21,537 nucleotides of DNA, taken from DTYU01 sp040756575. GTDB lineage: Bacteria > Bacillota > Desulfotomaculia > Desulfotomaculales > Ammonificaceae. Within the stretch, counting starts at the first letter, position 1; every line of letters begins with the position of its first letter. Below, piece after piece: positions 15,656 through 21,537 of this stretch. The notes under the pieces were generated by a model, which saw nothing but the letters and a program-made list of their open reading frames with translations, was not told where the DNA came from and did not search any database. The DNA lies in NCBI GenBank assembly GCA_040756575.1, contig JBFLYP010000030.1, forward strand, positions 1-21,537. Direction: 5' to 3'. Both the position numbers and the translations under genes were made by a program.

Positions 15656-16792
15656 ATGGCCAAGCGTGATTACTACGAGGTCCTGGGGGTTTCCAGGGAA
15701 GCATCCCAGGAAGAGATAAAAAAAGCATACCGGCGGCTGGCCAGGAAGTATCACCCGGACGCCAATCCAGATAACAAGGATGCGGCCGCGGAGAAGTTCC
15801 GGGAGATTACCGAGGCATATGCCGTGCTTTCCGACCAGGAAAAGCGAGCACAGTATGACCGCTTCGGCCATGCCGGACCTGAAGGACAGGGCTTTGGTTT
15901 CGACTTCAGCAACTTCAACTGGGGCGACTTAGGCTTCGATTTCGGGTTCGGCGACTTGTTCGATGCCTTTTTCGGCGGCGGGCGGCGCCAACGCGGCCCG
16001 CAGCGCGGTGCGGACATTGAGGTGGATCTCGAGGTTTCGTTCAAGGATGCTGCTTTCGGGACGGAGAAAGAGGTCAGGGTTCCCCGGGTTGAGCGTTGCG
16101 AGAACTGCGGCGGTACAGGAGCTGCACCGGGGAGCGGTCCGGAGCGCTGCAAGGCGTGTAACGGCACGGGCCAGATGAGTTTCTCCCGGAGCACGCCGTT
16201 CGGCCATTTCATCCAAACGACGACCTGTAACCAGTGCAGGGGAACAGGCCGGTACATACCCAATCCTTGTTACGAGTGTAAAGGAACCGGGAATGTCCAG
16301 CGGGTTCGAAGGGTGAAGGTAAAAATCCCTGCCGGTGTAGATACCGGAAACCGCCTGCGCTTACGGGGTGAGGGCGAGGCCGGGACCCGCGGCGGAGCGC
16401 CGGGCGACCTGTATGTTTACATTCGTGTACGCCCCGATCCGGTTTTTCGCCGTGAGGGAGATAACGTGATTTGCGAAGTACCGATATCTTTCACACAAGC
16501 GGCACTCGGGGCGGAGATCGAGGTTCCCACGCTTGAGGGTACCACCAGGATTAAGGTGCAGGAGGGAACGCAATCCGGCACGATTCTCAGATTAAGGGGA
16601 AAAGGCATTCAGAACCTCCACGGCCACGGCCGGGGGGACATGCATTACCGGATCAAGGTGTTGACACCGACGAAACTGACCGAAAAGCAAAAGGAACTCC
16701 TGCGGGAGTTCGCACGCCTGTATGGCGAGGACGTGACCAGACAGGAAAAAGAGAAGGGCTTTTTCGAGAAGGTGCGGGATGCCTTCATGTAG
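15656..16792 (+). CDS. dnaJ: Chaperone protein DnaJ (Hsp40)
   Basis: The 378-residue class A J-protein delivers substrates to DnaK and stimulates its ATPase. The J domain (2-70) has the HPD motif (33-35), followed by a Gly/Phe-rich region (about 72-110, GFGFDFSNFNWG). The zinc region carries four CxxCxGxG modules (CENCGGTG, CKACNGTG, CNQCRGTG, CYECKGTG, about 143-220), and the C-terminal substrate domains follow. All eight zinc cysteines are present. It follows dnaK by 69 bases and uses GAAGGGTG as ribosome binding site. The standard operon position is kept. Confidence 0.97.
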   Translation: MAKRDYYEVLGVSREASQEEIKKAYRRLARKYHPDANPDNKDAAAEKFREITEAYAVLSDQEKRAQYDRFGHAGPEGQGFGFDFSNFNWGDLGFDFGFGDLFDAFFGGGRRQRGPQRGADIEVDLEVSFKDAAFGTEKEVRVPRVERCENCGGTGAAPGSGPERCKACNGTGQMSFSRSTPFGHFIQTTTCNQCRGTGRYIPNPCYECKGTGNVQRVRRVKVKIPAGVDTGNRLRLRGEGEAGTRGGAPGDLYVYIRVRPDPVFRREGDNVICEVPISFTQAALGAEIEVPTLEGTTRIKVQEGTQSGTILRLRGKGIQNLHGHGRGDMHYRIKVLTPTKLTEKQKELLREFARLYGEDVTRQEKEKGFFEKVRDAFM

Positions 16793-16975
16793 CCGGGGAA
16801 GCCAGAAATTTTTGAAGAGCCGTAAAAAACAGGTGCAGCGCGGCAGCCATAAGGACGGTACACGCGAAATTTTCGGGTATTGGGGCGGAGATACGTTTGA
16901 AACCAGTGACGGGGGAAGCCAGTCTGCCGTAAAAATCAGAGCGGCCAACCCCAAAGACTGGGGGGACAGGGCGCC

Positions 16976-17848
16976 GTGAAATGGCTCGAAATAGAGGTGA
17001 CCGTGAAAACGGCGGACGCGGATGTCGCCGGCTTGCTGCTGTATGAGTTGACGGGGCGCGGGGTGGCGATTGAGTGCGGAAAAGTGGAAGAAAGCCACCT
17101 CGCTTCGTTTTCTACCGGAACGGTGCGGGTTAAGGGCTACCTCCCGGCCACGGCCGCAGGAAAGCTGGAAAAGGTGCGGGCGGCGCTCACCCAGTTGGCG
17201 GTGGAACCGCTTGCGGTGCGCGAACTCCCGGAGACCGACTGGCTGCAGCTCTGGCGGAGCCACTACACCACCTTCAGGGTAGGCGAGCGCCTGGTGATCC
17301 GGCCGCCGTGGGAGGATTATGAACCGGCTCCGGAGGACCTGGTCATCACCCTCGACCCGGGTATGGCCTTCGGGTGCGGCACCCACCCGACCACGCAGCT
17401 CTGCCTGGAACTCCTCGAACGAGCCGTGCGGCCGGGGGTGGTGGTTTACGACGTGGGCACGGGCTCTGGCATCTTAGCGATTGCCGCCGCCCGCCTGGGC
17501 GCGGCGCGGGTGGTGGCGGTGGACGACGACGAAATCGCGGTCCGGGTGGCCCGGGAAAACGTGGCCCGCAACGGCGTGGAAGCGGTGGTCGGCGTTGTCC
17601 AAGGCGACCTGCTGCGGGGGCTGGCCGAGCCGGCGGACGTCATCGTCGCCAACATCGTCGCCGGCGTCATTATTGACTTCGCGCCGGCGGCCGCCCGGCA
17701 CCTGCGCCCCGGCGGCTCCTTCATCGCCGGCGGCATCGCCGCGCCACGGGAAGTTGAGGTTAAGGCGGCGCTGGAGAAGTTTTTCGAGATTCGCGAGACC
17801 GCCTGCCGGGAAGACTGGGTGGCGGTATGGGCTGTTATTAAAAACTAA
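16976..17848 (+). CDS. prmA: Ribosomal protein L11 methyltransferase
   Basis: PrmA trimethylates ribosomal protein L11 using S-adenosylmethionine. The 290-residue product has the N-terminal substrate-binding domain (KWLEIEVTVKTADADV), the linker, and a class I methyltransferase fold with motif I VYDVGTGSGILAIAAARLGA (SAM binding), the acidic AVDDDE loop, and the catalytic-side ANIVAGVI motif. DPGMAFGCGTHPTT is family-diagnostic. The GTG start at 16976 has GGGGGGACAGG ahead of it. The middle of the gene is much richer in G+C than its neighbours and forms long open frames on other strands. It is a usual last gene of the dnaK operon in Firmicutes; the 183-base gap after dnaJ contains nothing recognised. 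Confidence 0.95.
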   Translation: MKWLEIEVTVKTADADVAGLLLYELTGRGVAIECGKVEESHLASFSTGTVRVKGYLPATAAGKLEKVRAALTQLAVEPLAVRELPETDWLQLWRSHYTTFRVGERLVIRPPWEDYEPAPEDLVITLDPGMAFGCGTHPTTQLCLELLERAVRPGVVVYDVGTGSGILAIAAARLGAARVVAVDDDEIAVRVARENVARNGVEAVVGVVQGDLLRGLAEPADVIVANIVAGVIIDFAPAAARHLRPGGSFIAGGIAAPREVEVKAALEKFFEIRETACREDWVAVWAVIKN

Positions 17849-17893
17849 TATATTTCTCGGGTTGTCTGGAGATAGCGACGGTTTATCGTGAAG

Positions 17894-17920
17894 AAAAAAG
17901 CCCGCCCCCGGCGGACTTTT
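17894..17920. terminator. Bidirectional terminator hairpin
   Basis: GCCCGCC (17900-17906) pairs with GGCGGAC (17910-17916) around CCC, with one G-U on the minus strand. It is followed by TTTTTT on the minus strand and TTTT on the plus strand. It sits between convergent prmA and the membrane protein gene, and can end both transcripts, most strongly the minus one. Confidence 0.8.
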
Positions 17921-17925
17921 AGGGG

Positions 17926-18354
17926 TTAACGAAGGTCGTTTTTCTTTTCCCAGCGACACTGCAGGAAATAGAGCAGGAGAAAAATCAGGAAGGCCGTGAG
18001 CAGGCCGACGGTTCCACTAAGGAGAAATTCGCCGACGGATGCCGAACCGCTTTTTCTTGCGAAGAATGCGGCTGATAAGCCGGCTGCTAACCCAATAAAG
18101 ATTCCCCTGGCGGCTCTTTTTTTAAAGACTTCAGAAAACAAGCCCTGACTGGCGCTTCTGATTGTAAAGTAGGTAGTGCCAAGCATAAGAATTAAGGCGA
18201 TGTCCCAGTATTGCCCCGGCCGTTGACCGAGATAAAGCTGTCGATAAAGAAGGTCTCCCATTAGCAGGAAGGACCAAAGTACATAGACATGGGCGGCGAT
18301 TTTATGGGTAACCTGTTGGGTTCGCTCGTCTTTAACGATCGTTTTCTTTTTCAT
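17926..18354 (-). CDS. Four-helix membrane protein paired with an XRE regulator (DUF6773-like)
   Basis: The 142-residue product starts MKKKTIVKDERTQQVTHKIA and has four hydrophobic segments (about 20-38, 49-66, 83-99, 108-131) ending in a charged tail. This shape, with a short basic/acidic head and an upstream XRE gene, is that of the small membrane proteins that sit beside Cro/CI-type regulators in Firmicutes (DUF6773-like). The exact family is a guess. The start is uncertain: ATG 18354 has AAGG very close in front, and longer in-frame starts (up to 18414) exist. It ends just before a terminator and is presumably co-transcribed with the regulator. The function is not known. Confidence 0.6.
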   Translation of the reverse strand: MKKKTIVKDERTQQVTHKIAAHVYVLWSFLLMGDLLYRQLYLGQRPGQYWDIALILMLGTTYFTIRSASQGLFSEVFKKRAARGIFIGLAAGLSAAFFARKSGSASVGEFLLSGTVGLLTAFLIFLLLYFLQCRWEKKNDLR

Positions 18355-18421
18355 CCTTATAACCACGCCTTTCGCTGCACTCAGGCACAAAACATTATGA
18401 AAATGGGTGTTCATCCGTGGT

Positions 18422-18706
18422 TTAGTCCCTTACTCCGTCTCCTGCTCCTAACGTAGAACGTAGAACGTCGCACGTAGAACGATTTTCAGATTTCTCCTCC
18501 TCCACCCAGAATAGTTGGTCCAGGGTTTTTCCGAGCGCGCGGGCGATGAGCAAACAGAGTTTCAAAGTGGGGTTGTACCTGCCGGCTTCGATCAGGCCGA
18601 TAGTCTGCCTGGTGACGCCTACGGCTTCGGCTAATTGGGTTTGAGTCAGGTCTTTTTCGACCCGGGCCAGTTTGACTTTGTTTCTTATTTTAAAATCTGG
18701 CTTCAT
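18422..18706 (-). CDS. XRE-family transcriptional regulator
   Basis: The 94-residue protein is nearly all a Cro/CI-type helix-turn-helix: IRNKVKLARVEKDLTQTQLA, then VGVTRQTIGLIEAGRYNPTL (recognition region) and ALGKTLDQLFWVEEE. This is the short YvaO/YgzD-like class in which a 65-70-residue HTH is the entire regulator. The last about 22 residues (SENRSTCDVLRSTLGAGDG...) are coded by a degenerate GAACGTA repeat at 18450-18481 and look like a late extension after a lost stop codon. The gene precedes a membrane protein and has a promoter with an 18-bp palindrome (18760-18777) directly after the -10 box, suggesting autoregulation. Confidence 0.85.
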   Translation of the reverse strand: MKPDFKIRNKVKLARVEKDLTQTQLAEAVGVTRQTIGLIEAGRYNPTLKLCLLIARALGKTLDQLFWVEEEKSENRSTCDVLRSTLGAGDGVRD

Positions 18707-18759
18707 CTCTTTTAGACCATGATTTATTTAAAGATATCAGTTATACTGAACTAACAGGA

Positions 18760-18777
18760 TGTAATATTTATATTACA
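18760..18777. promoter_or_regulatory. Perfect 18-bp palindrome, probable XRE operator
   Basis: TGTAATAT-TT-ATATTACA is fully symmetric apart from the two-base centre. It starts one base past the -10 box of the XRE promoter, covering the expected transcription start, the usual place for an autorepressor site. Confidence 0.65.
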
Positions 18778-18778
18778 A

Positions 18779-18807
18779 AGTGTAAGGTATATTTTCTATT
18801 TTGTCAA
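18779..18807 (-). promoter_or_regulatory. Sigma-A promoter of the XRE/membrane-protein pair
   Basis: Minus strand TTGACA (18807-18802), 17-base spacer, TACACT (18784-18779). The XRE start codon (ATG 18706) is 73 bases after the -10. Confidence 0.65.
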
Positions 18808-18931
18808 TGGTAAGAATAGCGATTAATTTACGGCTGCTCAGGTCTCGGCTGGTAAGGTTATAGTAGAATAGTAAGTGGCGGGTTGGGTAAAATCCCGGTA
18901 CGCTGGTTATTGGAAATAAAGGATTTCAAAG

Positions 18932-19379
18932 ATGAGCAACGCTGAAAGTGTAGCAGCTTGCTTTCGAGAAGGCTTCAACTGCGCGCAGGCGGTGTTGTCT
19001 GCCTACGGACCGGGTTCGGCCTGGGCCGGGAGACGGCGCTGAAGGTGGCGGCGGCTTTCGGGGCGGGGGTCGGCCGGATGGGGGAGCGTGCGGCGCCATG
19101 ACGGGTGCCTTTATGGTTATCGGGCTGGCACACGGCGGGACCGGGGCCGGTGACGACGAGGCGAAGGAGAAGGTTTACCGGCTTGCCGGCGAATTCGTCA
19201 ACCGGTTCAAGTCCCGGCACGGCTCCGTCAGGTGCCGGGAACTGCTCGGCTGCGACCTGGGCACTGCCGAAGGGATGAATTGCGCGAAGGAAGCAAAGCT
19301 TTTCGAAACGCGGTGTCCGGGTTTTATCCGGGACGCGGCGGAGATCTTAGAAGAGCTGCTGAGATTGAAGGACGGGTAA
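18932..19379 (+). pseudogene. C_GCAxxG_C_C family redox protein, two frameshifts
   Basis: ATG 18932 (AAAGGA upstream) begins MSNAESVAACFREGFNCAQAVLSAYGP, the start of the Clostridia C_GCAxxG_C_C family (putative redox-active proteins with a conserved cysteine set). A base is missing near 19010. The next frame reads FGLGRETALKVAAAFGAGVGRMGER, then a second base is missing near 19092. The last frame carries GAMTGAFMVIGLAHG, the pair VRCRELLGCD, and a final Cys in ETRCPGF, ending at TAA 19379. Restored, the protein is about 149 residues. The second break removes the defining Cys of the CGAMTG motif. The open C-terminal part alone (ATG 19098) lacks the N-terminal half and is unlikely to work. Confidence 0.75.
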
Positions 19380-19380
19380 G

Positions 19381-19436
19381 CGGGAGCGAAACAGGCTGAA
19401 ACAGCCGCCGGTGCTGGCAATAATTGGTTATTTTCG
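19381..19436. repeat. Dispersed repeat, copy 1
   Basis: About 56 bases that recur at 21361-21416 with six differences, all but one of them transitions. It contains a small hairpin, GGCTG-AAA-CAGCC, and a second inverted repeat AATAA-TTGG-TTATT. It begins two bases after the stop of the C_GCAxxG_C_C gene. Confidence 0.8.
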
Positions 19437-19604
19437 AGGGAGTGCCACATGCGGCCCAGCCGCACAACGAGGAATAAAAATGTAGGACCTACGGCAAGAC
19501 CGGAGCCGCGCCGTATGACGAACCGCGAAGGACGGTTTCCAGGAATCAGCAGAGGACTCAGGCTGCCGTTTGTCAAAAGCTTTATTTAAAAGGTGATGGT
19601 GGGA
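19437..19604. other. Structured non-coding stretch
   Basis: Between the repeat and the membrane gene. A 6-bp hairpin TGCGGC-CCA-GCCGCA lies near 19449-19463. A second folded patch at about 19502-19542 (GGAGCCG...CGGTTTCC, one bulge) contains CCGTATGACG and GGACGGTTTC, reminiscent of group II intron domain V but too short and irregular to call. A small open frame through it (YGKTGAAPYDEP) ends before 19593 and has no start. No gene is supported. Confidence 0.4.
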
Positions 19605-20156
19605 ATGACGGGGCGCGTGATAGCCGTACTGGCCTGCAGGGTGTTTGCAATATACGTCGTGCTTCAAGTAATAATTCTGCTCTGTACGGTGCCTGTGCAG
19701 ATCGGCCCGGTATTGCAGAATCCCGGAGAAGCGGGCCGGCTGCTCGGTGCGCTTTCCACGCTTGCGGTCATCGTGCTGCTGGCGGGCCTTGCGGTCGTGC
19801 TCTGGGTCGGAGCCGGGCGGATCGCGCGGGTGATGGTGCCGGGCGATGACGCTCCGGATGCGGGGGCAGGACCAGCCGCGGAAGAAATCCAGGCGGTCGG
19901 GTTTTCCATCGTTGGGCTCTTGGTCCTGATTCGGGCTGTCCCCCACGCTGCCGGGGTCTTTTTCAATTACTGGTTCCTGGAAAGGGGCGCGCTGGCCAAT
20001 CAGTCAATGAGTGGGCATACCAAGATTCAACTGGGTACCGCGGCGATCGAACTGGTGCTGGGGGCCTGCCTGTTGTTTGGGGCGCGCGGCCTAACGGGAG
20101 TTTTGAAAACCGTGCGGCAGGCGGGTTTGAGGGGCCCGGACGGCGGGGCGGATTAG
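19605..20156 (+). CDS. Hypothetical four-helix membrane protein
   Basis: The 183-residue product (MTGRVIAVLACRVFAIYVVL) has four hydrophobic helices at about 4-28, 46-71, 98-120 and 145-165. A glycine/alanine/acid linker (PGDDAPDAGAGPAAEE) follows the second and an NYWFLE segment follows the third. It is not recognised as a transporter or enzyme. The ATG at 19605 has AAGGTGAT 9 bases upstream; two starts at 19593 and 19596 are possible but poorly spaced. The gene ends seven bases before the glgB remnant, which suggests it was inserted or left there after the rest of glgB was lost. Confidence 0.6.
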   Translation: MTGRVIAVLACRVFAIYVVLQVIILLCTVPVQIGPVLQNPGEAGRLLGALSTLAVIVLLAGLAVVLWVGAGRIARVMVPGDDAPDAGAGPAAEEIQAVGFSIVGLLVLIRAVPHAAGVFFNYWFLERGALANQSMSGHTKIQLGTAAIELVLGACLLFGARGLTGVLKTVRQAGLRGPDGGAD

Positions 20157-20162
20157 CATATT

Positions 20163-20471
20163 TTGCCCGACTTTCACGACTGGGAACAGGGCGTGATAAG
20201 CTTCGTCTGGAAGAGCAGGAGCGGGCGCGGCACGGTGCTGGTCGTTTGCAACTTCACCCCCGTACCCAGATACAACTACCGGGTCGGGGTCCCCCGCGGC
20301 GGCGTCTGGAAAGAGGTGCTGAACAGTGACGCCGAGGTATACGGCGGCAGCGGGCACGGAAACTTCGGCGCCGTGGAGGCCGTCCCGGTGCCGGCGCACG
20401 GGCGGTATTACTCTCTGTTGCTGACCTTGCCCCCACTCGGGGTGCTGTTTTTTATCCAAGAGGAAACGTAG
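20163..20471 (+). pseudogene. glgB: C-terminal remnant of 1,4-alpha-glucan branching enzyme
   Basis: This frame of 102 codons matches the end of GlgB: HDWEQGVISFVWKS, then VCNFTPVPRYNYRVGVP, NSDAEVYGGSGHGN, HGRYYSLLLTLPPLGVL. This is the C-terminal beta-sandwich (alpha-amylase C domain) of an enzyme usually 620-730 residues long. The catalytic barrel and N-terminal CBM48 domain are absent, and an in-frame TAG lies just upstream at about 20154-20156. The TTG at 20163 is not preceded by a proper ribosome binding site. It is a deletion remnant. An intact copy elsewhere cannot be excluded. Confidence 0.8.
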
Positions 20472-20537
20472 TCCCCGGCGGTTTCTTCAGCTCATTTTTA
20501 AAATTTTTTCAAGATACGGTTCCGTTTTCTATCGTTT

Positions 20538-20559
20538 ACGTTTATAATATATTAAACGT
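20538..20559. promoter_or_regulatory. Operator-like palindrome with embedded -10 box
   Basis: ACGTTTA - TAATATAT - TAAACGT is a 7-bp inverted repeat. A perfect TATAAT (20543-20548) lies inside it, pointing to the MarR-like gene at 20591. The -35 region (about 20520-20525) is weak. A repressor bound here would block RNA polymerase. Confidence 0.55.
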
Positions 20560-20590
20560 TCTAAATCATCTAAAGGGTAAAGGTGGGTTT

Positions 20591-21109
20591 ATGGACGAGA
20601 AACTGCACAAAGCGCGGGAGCAGCTGGTGGCCGCCCTGGGGCGCCAGAGCAGCTTCTGGGGCCTGGGAAAGATAACCGGCGAGCTGTATGCGGTACTGTA
20701 CCTCTCCGAGAGGCCCTTAACGCTGGCCGAACTGGCGGAGGCGCTGGGGGTGACCAAGGGGAACGTCAGCGTGGCGATCCGGGTTCTCGAGCAGCTTGGT
20801 ATGGTGCGGCGCAGCATGCGGCCGGGCGACCGCCGGGTTTTCTTCGAAGCGGAGCTCGACTTCTGGTATATCGCCCGGCGGGTGCTTGAGCAGCGCCAGA
20901 AGCCCGAGTTCGACGAGTCGTTCCGGATGGTAGAGGAGGGCCTGAAGCGCGCGCTGGACGCGGAGCCGGGGAAAAGCCGCGACTTTGTGCTGGACCGCCT
21001 GAGCCGGTTGCAGCAGTTCTACCGGGAGTTGGACCAGGTGGTGGAGAAGATCCTGTTTATCGGCCCGAGTAGGGTCTTCGAGTTGATGAAGATCATGTTG
21101 CGGTTGTAA
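20591..21109 (+). CDS. GbsR/MarR family transcriptional regulator
   Basis: The 172-residue protein has a winged-helix domain: GKITGELYAVLYLSERPLT, LAELAEALGVTKGNVSVAIR (HTH) and LEQLGMVRRSMRPGDRRVFF (wing). A long helical tail suited to dimerisation follows. The layout fits GbsR-type regulators, which in other bacteria repress glycine betaine/choline or other small-molecule genes. No partner operon is in the window (the glgB remnant upstream and repeats downstream are not targets). ATG 20591 follows AAAGGTGGG. The palindrome upstream suggests it represses itself. Confidence 0.8.
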   Translation: MDEKLHKAREQLVAALGRQSSFWGLGKITGELYAVLYLSERPLTLAELAEALGVTKGNVSVAIRVLEQLGMVRRSMRPGDRRVFFEAELDFWYIARRVLEQRQKPEFDESFRMVEEGLKRALDAEPGKSRDFVLDRLSRLQQFYRELDQVVEKILFIGPSRVFELMKIMLRL

Positions 21110-21321
21110 TCGGGATGGCGGATGTCGGCAAAGGAAACGGGGCGTGGCGGTTTCGGGGGTCGGGGAGAAGTTGTTCACGACGATAAAGTCGCGCCGCGAA
21201 TGAAATGTGTGTAGCGGAAAAGCGGCGTCGCCTGTTTCGACTCCCCAGCGAACACTTGAGACGCGCGGCAACCAAACTGGGCGACGACGAGCGGCGGAGG
21301 CGGGTCTGCGGCCACGGATGG
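21110..21321. other. Gene-free stretch after the GbsR-like gene
   Basis: From 21110 to the gene start at 21520 there is no supported gene. It contains a strong hairpin (21322-21348), repeat copy 2 (21361-21416) and the inverted repeat of the last gene. In 21110-21321 nothing was recognised on either strand. Confidence 0.5.
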
Positions 21322-21348
21322 CCCGGCACTCAGCCTTTGAGTGCCGGG
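21322..21348. repeat. Strong 11-bp hairpin
   Basis: CCCGGCACTCA (21322-21332) pairs perfectly with TGAGTGCCGGG (21338-21348) around GCCTT. There is no T-run on either side, so it is not a simple terminator. It stands 12 bases before the second copy of the dispersed repeat. Confidence 0.7.
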
Positions 21349-21360
21349 TGAACGTGTGAG

Positions 21361-21416
21361 CGGGAGCGAAACAGGTTGAAACAGCCGCCGGCGTTAGCAA
21401 TAATTGGTCATTTTAG
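21361..21416. repeat. Dispersed repeat, copy 2
   Basis: Second copy of the 19381-19436 element in the same orientation. The difference in the small stem turns GGCTG/CAGCC into GGTTG/CAGCC, a G-C to G-U change that keeps the RNA stem. Weaker similarity extends about nine bases to the left of both copies. Confidence 0.8.
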
Positions 21417-21459
21417 AGCATTCCTGTAATCTCATCAGGAGGGAGTTGACCTAGAAAAA

Positions 21460-21513
21460 GACCTCCGGTAGAAAGGATTTAAAGTCATAACAACCCCATA
21501 ACTACCGGAGGTC
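21460..21513 (+). promoter_or_regulatory. Long inverted repeat that hides a ribosome binding site
   Basis: GACCTCCGGTAG (21460-21471) and CTACCGGAGGTC (21502-21513) are perfectly complementary with a 30-base loop. The 3' arm contains GGAGGT, correctly spaced (7 bases) from the ATG at 21520. In RNA that spans both arms the site would be paired and translation suppressed; a transcript starting inside the loop would be free. TTGACC at 21446-21451 is a possible -35 but no good -10 is seen. Confidence 0.65.
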
Positions 21514-21519
21514 GAGAGA

Positions 21520-21537
21520 ATGCGCGAGCGCGAAAAG
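21520..21537 (+). CDS. 5' end of a gene, possibly a transposase, cut by the window edge
   Basis: ATG CGC GAG CGC GAA AAG gives only MREREK. The start is supported by the GGAGGT site seven bases upstream. Identity cannot be read from six codons. A perfect inverted repeat at the start of the gene and the repeat-rich surroundings suggest an insertion sequence, but this is inference only. Confidence 0.4.

Noticed and set aside
16793..16975. Open frame between dnaJ and prmA (66 codons)
   Set aside because: It starts inside dnaJ without a ribosome binding site and its sequence is low in recognisable structure.
17374..17960. Several long frames on both strands within prmA
   Set aside because: High G+C content suppresses stop codons; only the prmA frame has family motifs.

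Overview
This window looks like chromosome from a spore-forming, anaerobic Clostridia of the Peptococcaceae/Moorellales type (Desulfotomaculum, Pelotomaculum, Ammonifex or Carboxydothermus-like). The evidence is the Firmicutes gene order holA / rpsT (opposite strand) / spoIIP / lepA / hemW / hrcA / grpE / dnaK / dnaJ / prmA, a sporulation gene (spoIIP), a CIRCE operator, frequent TTG/GTG starts and strong GGAGG ribosome binding sites. The species cannot be fixed from the sequence alone.

Layout. (1) Positions 1-3160, mostly minus strand: a decayed accessory cassette. Reading from its promoter leftwards it holds a GAF-sensor/LuxR-HTH regulator with two frameshifts, a scrap of a second copy of the same regulator family joined to the C-terminal end of an exported Ser/Gly-rich protein, a small membrane-anchored protein with a frameshift, and a lipoprotein with alpha/alpha-toroid-like repeats, frameshifted in a run of eight C. 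(2) Positions 3393-5339: DUF2007 protein, MTH1187-family thiamine-binding protein, DNA polymerase III delta (holA), and convergent rpsT with its own promoter and terminator. (3) Positions 5494-7167: YvlD-like membrane protein, spoIIP and a small exported protein. (4) Positions 7225-10266: lepA and hemW behind a sigma-A promoter. (5) Positions 10294-17848: the heat-shock operon, with a consensus promoter and a perfect CIRCE element, then hrcA, a chaperonin, grpE, dnaK, dnaJ and prmA. (6) Positions 17894-21537: a second accessory region with a membrane protein/XRE regulator pair under a palindromic operator, a twice-frameshifted C_GCAxxG_C_C protein, a membrane protein, a glgB C-terminal remnant, a GbsR/MarR regulator with an operator palindrome, two copies of a dispersed repeat of about 56 bp, and the edge of a gene (possibly a transposase) whose ribosome binding site lies in a long inverted repeat.

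The most notable gene is the chaperonin between hrcA and grpE. It is not GroEL. Its sequence is archaeal/thermosome-like, matching the rare bacterial group III chaperonins known from Carboxydothermus and relatives, and it has no GroES partner beside it. HrcA bound to CIRCE would repress it together with GrpE, DnaK and DnaJ, so one stress switch would control an Hsp70 team and an archaeal-type folding chamber. A second pattern is that broken genes are confined to the two flanks while every core gene is intact. This suggests relaxed selection on accessory DNA rather than uniformly poor sequence, though small indels at homopolymers could also be assembly errors.
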